Part shown: positions 58,092-64,000 of the stretch, one piece after another
Layout of the letters: every line of letters begins with the position of its first letter
Numbering within the stretch: the first letter of the stretch is position 1
Assembly: GCA_027943245.1 (NCBI GenBank)
Contig: JANDJZ010000069.1
Span: 1 to 64,000, forward strand
Reading direction: 5' to 3'
DNA length: 64,000 bases
DNA from: Acanthamoeba sp. SK_2022b
Taxonomy: Eukaryota; Discosea; Longamoebia; Acanthamoebidae
Program-made: the position numbers and the translations under genes
The notes under the pieces: model-generated
The model's input: only the letters and a program-made list of their open reading frames with translations
Told to the model about the DNA's origin: nothing
The model's database searches: none

Positions 58092-58733
58092 CCAAGCGTA
58101 CACCCATGCAGGCCTGTGTGCAAGCGCCCTAACTTGCGGTGCAGGATAAGAGAATGCCGCTGCAGCTCCCTTGCGCAGACCCGCAGGGCCGCCAGCCGCG
58201 TGAGCTGAACGTCAGCGTCTACAGGGCGTTCTACCACGACTTTGCTTCGACGGTAGGCCCTTTTCTCATCACCTCTTTCCCCTCCCCATTATTATTAATG
58301 ATTGGATTGGTGGGTGGCTTCCATTGGGCGACATAGGGCGACTTCACGCTACCGGATCTGGTGCTGGGCCTGAATGCGGGCCTGCACGCGCTGCCCGCCC
58401 CGAAGGCAGCCAACACGTGGCTGCCCACCCTGCAGTTGCTGGTCGATCGCGGCATTCCTGCCGTGTTCACTTCGTACACCCAAGGTTCGCCTTCCGTACC
58501 TGGCTCCCCCGTCGATGCGCTTGTGTTGACGAACGAGTGGTGCGTGGCCAGAGGAGTGTGACAAGGACGTCCAAGTGGCGGAGAGGGCCCAGGCCAGGAT
58601 CGTCGTGCGCGGGCACCGCAATCCGTGGCGTTCCCTCCAGCCGCTCCAGGAGATGGAGGCCACGAACTCGTTCTTCTACATCAACCACTTCATATGGGCC
58701 TTTGCGGGCCGAGACGAACACAACCACCCATGA
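56470..58733 (+). CDS. MYND zinc-finger protein with MSS51-C-like domain
   Basis: First exon 56470..56553 (MEEGEFAGMARSLPHTCNLC), then 56639 onward; stop 58731-58733. The MYND finger is complete across the first intron: CNLC, VCGRCRAAWYC, HQRLDYPLHRDIC. A helical segment follows (ASVDEVQRVLGEVPQGSEEA), then a second Cys/His cluster (DKCVVCFEGGIHPI, CPDCHLVSWC). The C-terminal half resembles the MSS51 C-terminal domain: TILYALEQTLGV, CIHLLGTTMGSEF, YLEVLHCLPALRRLDICMIGPE, YHDF-like VYRAFYHDF, PDLVLGLNAGL, NTWLPTLQLLVDRGIPAVFTSY. In fungi MSS51 regulates mitochondrial COX1 translation; in many protists such proteins are of unknown role, so the function here stays open. Internal exon edges are approximate. 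Confidence 0.82.
57288..57345. repeat. (CA)n microsatellite in MYND-gene intron
   Basis: About 28 CA units in the intron after KSHAESRQEHAS. Confidence 0.9.
58031..58093. repeat. (CAA)n microsatellite in MYND-gene intron
   Basis: About 20 CAA/ACA units follow the exon ending DICMIGPE; only a short spacer separates it from the next exon. Confidence 0.9.
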
Positions 58734-58801
58734 AGCCCCCCCCCCGAAGCGCGGGCGGCGGTTTCTTGAAAATTCGTAATCAACGCAATCGGTTCGGGCG
58801 G

Positions 58802-61800
58802 CTAGGCGATGTTGCGAGTGAAGTCGATGGAGTCGATGGGCGGGAAGGTGGGGAGGGGGTGGGTCTTGGGCGCCTTGGGCTGCTTGGGCAGCTCGAGCTT
58901 TGGAAACTTGCGGCCGGTGCCCTTGCAGGGGAGGCAGGCGTGTCCGCCCTTGCCGTAGCACGTGGTGCACTTGGGCGTCACCGGGTTGCGGTGGCGGTGC
59001 CAGTAGTCTTTGCACTGGATCCAGCCGGTGCCCTTGCAGGGCGAGTGCTTCTCGTCCTTTTCCTTCTCGTACTGCTTTATCTCGCGCTCGTACTTCTTCA
59101 GCTTGTCCTGATACCTTTGGGCTTCTTGCTCGTTCTTCTCCTGGACCCGCTTCATCTCGTGCTCCCGCCTACGCAACTCCTGCTCGCGCCTCTCCGCCGC
59201 TTCACAGCAAACAAAGATTTGAGCTGCACAGTTCACTAGGCGATCTGCGTGATGGAAGAAGCGTGGTATAAGAGGTGGTGCGCGTACCGATGCGGTTGAC
59301 TCTCTCGCCCTCCTTGGAGGCGGCGAGGTCGGGACACAAGACCCACTCGACCACCGGACCGCAGCCTCGTTTGGCGTCGAACTTGAGTTGCATGTTCACC
59401 ACCAGCGTGGTCCCCTTGGCCTCGACCTGCACATCATCACGCCGAGTCAGCGGGCCAATTCAACCCAATAAACGATAAAACAAAAAGAGTAATGAGTTAA
59501 ATGGAGGTGAGTACGAGGTAGAACTGGGGAACGAAGCGGTGCTGCGGGGGTCGGCAGCTGCTTTCGGTGTCCACACGCAGCACGACTTCGGCAAACTTCT
59601 GCATGGCCGATCGCACGCTTGGGTTGCTCTTCAGCAGGCCCTCGAGGCTCTCGCATTCGCCCGTGAACGCCACGCCGGGCATCGGAGCGACGCGCTGTTG
59701 AGTGGGCGACAGAGACAAGGGTGTTGAGCATGCAACGTGCGCGCTAGGGGGAGCAGCGACATCGGACCTCGCGCAGGAAAGACACGTAGTCCTCGGTGCT
59801 GGCGTAGAGGCTTGATCGCAACAGGGTATCCCAGTCAACCTTGATCGCGATGGGCTTGCCCAGGGCGGCCCCGATCCTCTTCTCGACGGCATTCACCCGC
59901 TCGTCCACTTCTTGCCTCAGCGTGGCCTGCGTTCAACGGCAAGAGTTGGCCAAGGTCGTGTGGTGAAGGGGGCATCGTATCCATTGGAGGAGGGGGGGCG
60001 GTACCTCGATCGAGGGCTTGAGGTTAAGGGCGCTCTCCACGAGCACACGCACGGAAGTGACCGGGAGGTCGGGTTTCGCTTCTGCCAGCGGGAAGCTGAG
60101 CGCGAGCACGCCGTCGGCATGGGCGGCCACACCAACCTCAGACGCGCGCGGGTCCAGCACGACATGCACCGCCTAGTCTCGTGCACGAAGACTCTCTCAG
60201 TACAGTGCTCCCAAACTCAATTTAAAATAAATAAATAAGATATTAAGTAGAATAGTTTTCAATTAGATAATAATAAGCGTGGGCACGTCTTGGCATTACC
60301 TGGATGCGTTGGTTGAAGACGGCCTTGGCGTTGCCGAACTCGGCGAGGCCGGCGAAGCCCTTGGCGCCCAGCAGAGCCTTCTGGGCCAGCGGACCAGAGA
60401 GGGCGGCGGCACTCTCGAGCTTGGAGCCGGCGTCGCAAGCGATCCACTCCCGCGTCCCCACGAAGGCGTCCCACTTGATCTCCACTTTGATTGGCTTCCC
60501 CAGCGCAGCGCTCAGCTGGGCTGTGGTCGCGGCGAGCGCCGTCTCGGCTTCCACCTTGGCTATGGGAAGCAGGACGCCGAGGACGTCCGCCAGCCGCGCC
60601 TTCCAGTCGCTCCACTCGGAGGACCTCAGCACTTGGTCGAGGTTCAGCGCCACGCGCAGTCGCTTGCCCTCGCGCGCGATGGCGCCCTTGGGCGGCTGCT
60701 TGCCGGTCACATCGACGGCGAAGAGCACGCTCTCGACCGCATCGGCCACGGCGGCCTTGCCCACGGCATGCGCCACCACACCGCCCAGCCCCGTCGGGTT
60801 CACCAACGCAAGCTCGGGCAGCCCGGCGCGCAGCGCGGTGACGATGTCGGCCTGATTGGCAGGCGGCAGTCGTCGGAAGACGTCGAGAGAGGTAAAGCTC
60901 AGGTCGGCCTCGACCTGGACCGGTCGGCCGACTGCGGTGCTGATGGCCGACTGCGCGGCGTCGTGCCGCTCTTGGGAGTTGCTCTCGGCGATCCGCACCA
61001 CCAGTTCGAGCTCGAACTCGATGAGCTCCTTGAAGCGCTCGTTGGCGGCGCTGGCCACATCGGCCGTGACCACGGTGATGGTCTTGCCGCTGCGGTCAAA
61101 CTCCATGCAGCGCGGCTCGTTAGCGGCGGGATCGTAGCGGAGGACCACCTTGTCGACAGAATCGTGCACTGCGCGGCGTCCCACGGGGTGCCCGCACACG
61201 GCCGCGAGGCCCTTGACCATGACCGCCCGCGCCAGCGCATTGGCGAGCACGTGGATGCGCTTCCCGGCGGCGATGACCTCGGGGCGATCAGGCGTGAGGG
61301 GCGCGTCGGCGTGTGTCCAGTCGATGCTGACGAAGACGCGCTTTCCCGTGCTCGCCGCAGCTTCGTCTTCCACCTGTCGCGCCATACATCAGCACCACAA
61401 CTCGCCCGCGTCAAACCACACAAACAAGGGGCCTCATTGGGGGGCGTGCCTGCTTGAGCGCCTGCAAGGCGCAGTGCTTGGCGATTGGGATGGTCTGGCC
61501 GAGCTCCAGCTCGAGGTCCGCGGGCCACTCGGCAGCGTCCAAGGCCCTGGTCTGGGCGAGCTGCGCCCTGGCCGTGACGTCTAGCCGCCTCTCGTCGGCG
61601 TGCAGGAGGAGCGACGCGCCGGAGGTCCTGCCGACCGTGATCGCGATCGAGGAGACCGCCGCCGCAAAGGCTTGCTTGCCCATCGGAGTGCTGCATACTT
61701 TGGCGACAGTGTCGACTATGCAGCTCATCAACCCGGAGGGGTCGAGGAAGGCATTGTCCAGGCGCTTCCGAATCGTCTCCAGCGGGTTATCGTAGAGGAA

Positions 61801-64000
61801 CGCCGCGTCGTTGAGGCTCGCCCAATCGAATGACACCGCAACTGGCTTGCCGGCCGCAGCTTCCAATTGCTTGGCGTGCTGCTCCAAGGCCGAAGTGTAG
61901 CGTCTGGAGGAAACAGATAGATATATAATAAATACATAAATTGGTCTTTTAAAAAATAAAAAATAGAATTTGAGCGACGTCGTACCCTCGACGAGCATCA
62001 GCCAAACAGAGCTGGGCGAGGAGCTTGTGACGGAAGTGGAAGAGCGAACACCAGTTTTCGTCCATGTTCATGGCGAACTTGAGCGTGCCTGAATCGTCGA
62101 GCTCAATCGAGTAGGATTTGCCCTGGTCGCTTCCGCCAACGGCGTCGCTGATCGAGCTCTCGGGATCGTAGGCCAGCACCACACGGGACACCAGCGCCTT
62201 CAGCCACTCGCGAGCCGACTCGGAGGAATCGTAGGCATCGAAGATCGAGTGCTCGCCCTCGACCAGCGCCTTTCCGCACACGTCGATCAGCCGCGTCACG
62301 ATGTCGTACTTGTGGCTGGCTGACTTGGACAGGAACGCGGGCGAGTTTTGGAAGCGCGCGCAGTCGACGGCCATCTCGATGCTGAGACCCTTGCTCCGGA
62401 GCCGCTGACTCAGCTCTTCGAGCTTGGGTTTGCCTGCGTGGAGCGCCCTGGCCACGGAGAGCTCGAAGATCGTGTCGAGCTTATCGTAGAAGCAGTGCAT
62501 CAATCGATCGAGCGCGTCCATGTTCCAAGTCACCCGGAGCTCGGAGCCCGAGAGGGCCACGCGGTAGTGGCGGCCGTAATCATTGCCGATAGTATCGCTG
62601 GTGGCGTTGTTCGCGTCGACTGCGAACACCACCGACTTCACAGCCCCAGCGAGCACGCTCTTCGACGTTGGCTCGCTCTTGGAGATCGACACCAAGCTGA
62701 TCGCATCCACGCGCACAACTGGGTCAGCGACCGGCAATCAAGCGGGAGGCGAGATAAGCACGGAGAAACTAGTACCCATCGATGTTCACTACCACTGCAC
62801 CGCACCGATCTGTGGCGAGAGCGCAAGCTCGGCTCCTATCTTTCAGCGACTGGGAAAGGAACGCGTCGTGCTCCGTGAAGGCCCAATCGATCTTGACTTC
62901 CACCGCCGCTCCGCCGAGGGCTTCCGCGAGGGCCGTCTGGTAGCTCGACAGGATCTTGACGACATTGCGCTGTTGCTGGGCGATCTTGACGTCGAGCACT
63001 TCCTCAAGCCTTTCCTTCAGACCGCGTAGGTAGGAGCTGTAATGCTCGAGATTGATGACCAGTGCGAGCGTTTTGTCAGCTGCATGCAACTGCACGCTGT
63101 AGACGTCGGCAACCGAGTTCGTAGGATCGTAAGCAAAGCTCACGCTATCGATGCGGGAACACACGGCTTGCTTGTAGATGTCATCTTGGCACAATGCAGC
63201 AAGCCTGCACCAGCAATCTATGAGAACCACCACCACCTGACCACCACCGCCGCCACAACCACAATGGGTCCTACCCCTCGCTGCCCGCGATGACCGGACT
63301 GACGTGGTTGGCGAGAATATTGGTGAACCGCGCGGATCTCTGGTTGAGTGGAAGAGCCGTGTAGCTGCTGTGGTCGACGAACGTGCTCCATTCGACAACG
63401 ACATCGAGCTTCTTGCCGATCTTGCCCTGCGCCTCGCTTGCCAGCGACGCGATCTTGCCTTGGGCGTCACGGATGCCCTGCGCTGTGCGCACTTGCATCG
63501 CCTGATCCCACTTGTCCTTGGTGCCACGGACCGGGTCCCGGTGCTGCAAACAACAAAGAAAGCACGATCGATTCAAAGTAAGCCACGTGTGCGAGCGTTC
63601 GGTGAGTGACTGGTCTCACAACGTACGGTGGACAGATTGACAGTGACGACAACTCGCTTGGTGGCCGGCTCCAGTTGAAGGTCCCAGTTGCGCCCATAGC
63701 TACTCGACGGGTCCCCCTTGGGTTCGTCATTGGGGTCCATGCGGAACACGATCGCGCTGACCCGCTCCAGCACCGCGGCGCGGAACACCTCGTCTTGGCA
63801 CAGGCCGATCAAGCCGTCGGAGCTGGTCACCACCGCCTGGATGTAGGACTGGCGTAGGTTGAGGACGACGTCCTTCTGGCGCTTCAGGTCGGTATAGTGG
63901 GCGCCCTCGGTTGTGAGCGGCTTGCCCAGAAAGGCCTGGCTGTCAACGAACGACGACCAGTCTACATCGAGCGCGATCTTCAGCCCGGCGCTGAGGAGCT
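58802..64000 (-). CDS. Large protein of unrecognised ~140-residue repeats with DnaJ-like zinc cluster (5' end outside window)
   Basis: Transcribed leftwards and open at the right edge. At least nine units recur, each with three landmarks. (a) A strand ending DW, such as GKPVAVSFDWASL, GKRVFVSIDWTHA, GKPIKVEIKWDAF, GKPIAIKVDWDTL, GLKIALDVDWSSF. (b) VxxVVFxxDP, such as VSAIVFRMDP, VKSVVFAVDA, VDKVVLRYDP. (c) GKxLxVxxNL, such as GKRLRVALNLDQVL, DKTLALVINLEHY. In the long exon 60300-61385 the units are spaced about 140-145 residues. After the last unit come a charged coiled coil (RREQELRRREHEMKRVQEK) and a cysteine cluster (CKGTGWIQC, CTTCYGKGGHACLPCKGTG) with two CxxCxGxG motifs as in DnaJ zinc domains. 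There is no J domain in view. Stop at 58802-58804. The repeat family is unknown to me; no function is assigned. Confidence 0.75.

Noticed and set aside
60279..61457. 392-residue plus-strand frame at the right end
   Set aside because: It is a shadow of the repeat-protein exon, which has recurring landmarks across several exons on the minus strand.

Overview
The window looks like nuclear DNA of a free-living amoeba of the genus Acanthamoeba (inferred). Coding sequence is GC-rich. Genes are dense on both strands and are cut every 100-300 bp by short GT-AG introns (about 60-120 nt, often AT-rich or carrying CA/TG, ACA or ATT microsatellites). The content also fits: choice-of-anchor-A (CAA) proteins of the cyst-wall 'Jonah' lectin type, receptor kinases with periplasmic-binding-protein-like ectodomains, and CLU/TPR proteins. 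No tRNA, rRNA, CRISPR, transposon or organelle sequence was recognised. I joined exons by hand and used codon phase as the check. Models for which the exon lengths sum to whole codons are stated as such.

Layout from left to right. 1-63 may be the tail of an upstream gene. 165-654 (-) is a small heptad coiled-coil protein. 803-4533 (-) is a RasGAP-fold protein. 4824-6334 (-) is an MPPED-type metallophosphoesterase with an N-terminal zinc ribbon. 7204-11069 (+) is a secreted protein with three CAA domains. 11684-13355 (+) is an Old Yellow Enzyme-type oxidoreductase. 13598-16636 (+) is a membrane-anchored glycoside hydrolase. 16909-19142 (-) is a C2/coiled-coil protein. 19556-24294 (-) is a second three-CAA protein. 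24545-26307 (+) is a DHHC palmitoyltransferase. 26736-30360 (+) is a disordered/coiled-coil protein. 30716-33677 (+) is a secreted tandem GH5 protein. 33841-35195 (-) is a broken CAA copy that meets, head to head at about 35.2 kb, a 5'-truncated third three-CAA gene (35212-38912, +). 39009-41198 (-) is a secreted type-B carboxylesterase. 41495-48417 (+) is a receptor with two PstS-like ectodomains, kinase, cyclase-like domain and kinase. 48632-56400 (+) is a CLU-like/TPR/LRR protein. 56470-58733 (+) is a MYND/MSS51-C-like protein. 58802 to the right edge (-) is a large protein made of an unrecognised roughly 140-residue repeat with a C-terminal DnaJ-like cysteine cluster.

The clearest functional theme is extracellular matrix or cyst-wall chemistry. 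Four copies of the CAA lectin family, a two-domain GH5 protein whose second domain has lost both catalytic glutamates, a GH63/MGH1-like hydrolase and a secreted esterase lie within 35 kb. The CAA family is actively rearranging: two intact genes, one degenerate fragment nearly identical to the first gene, and one gene decapitated at the fragment's breakpoint. The most unusual protein designs are the kinase-cyclase-kinase receptor, the GH5/pseudo-GH5 fusion and the right-edge repeat protein.
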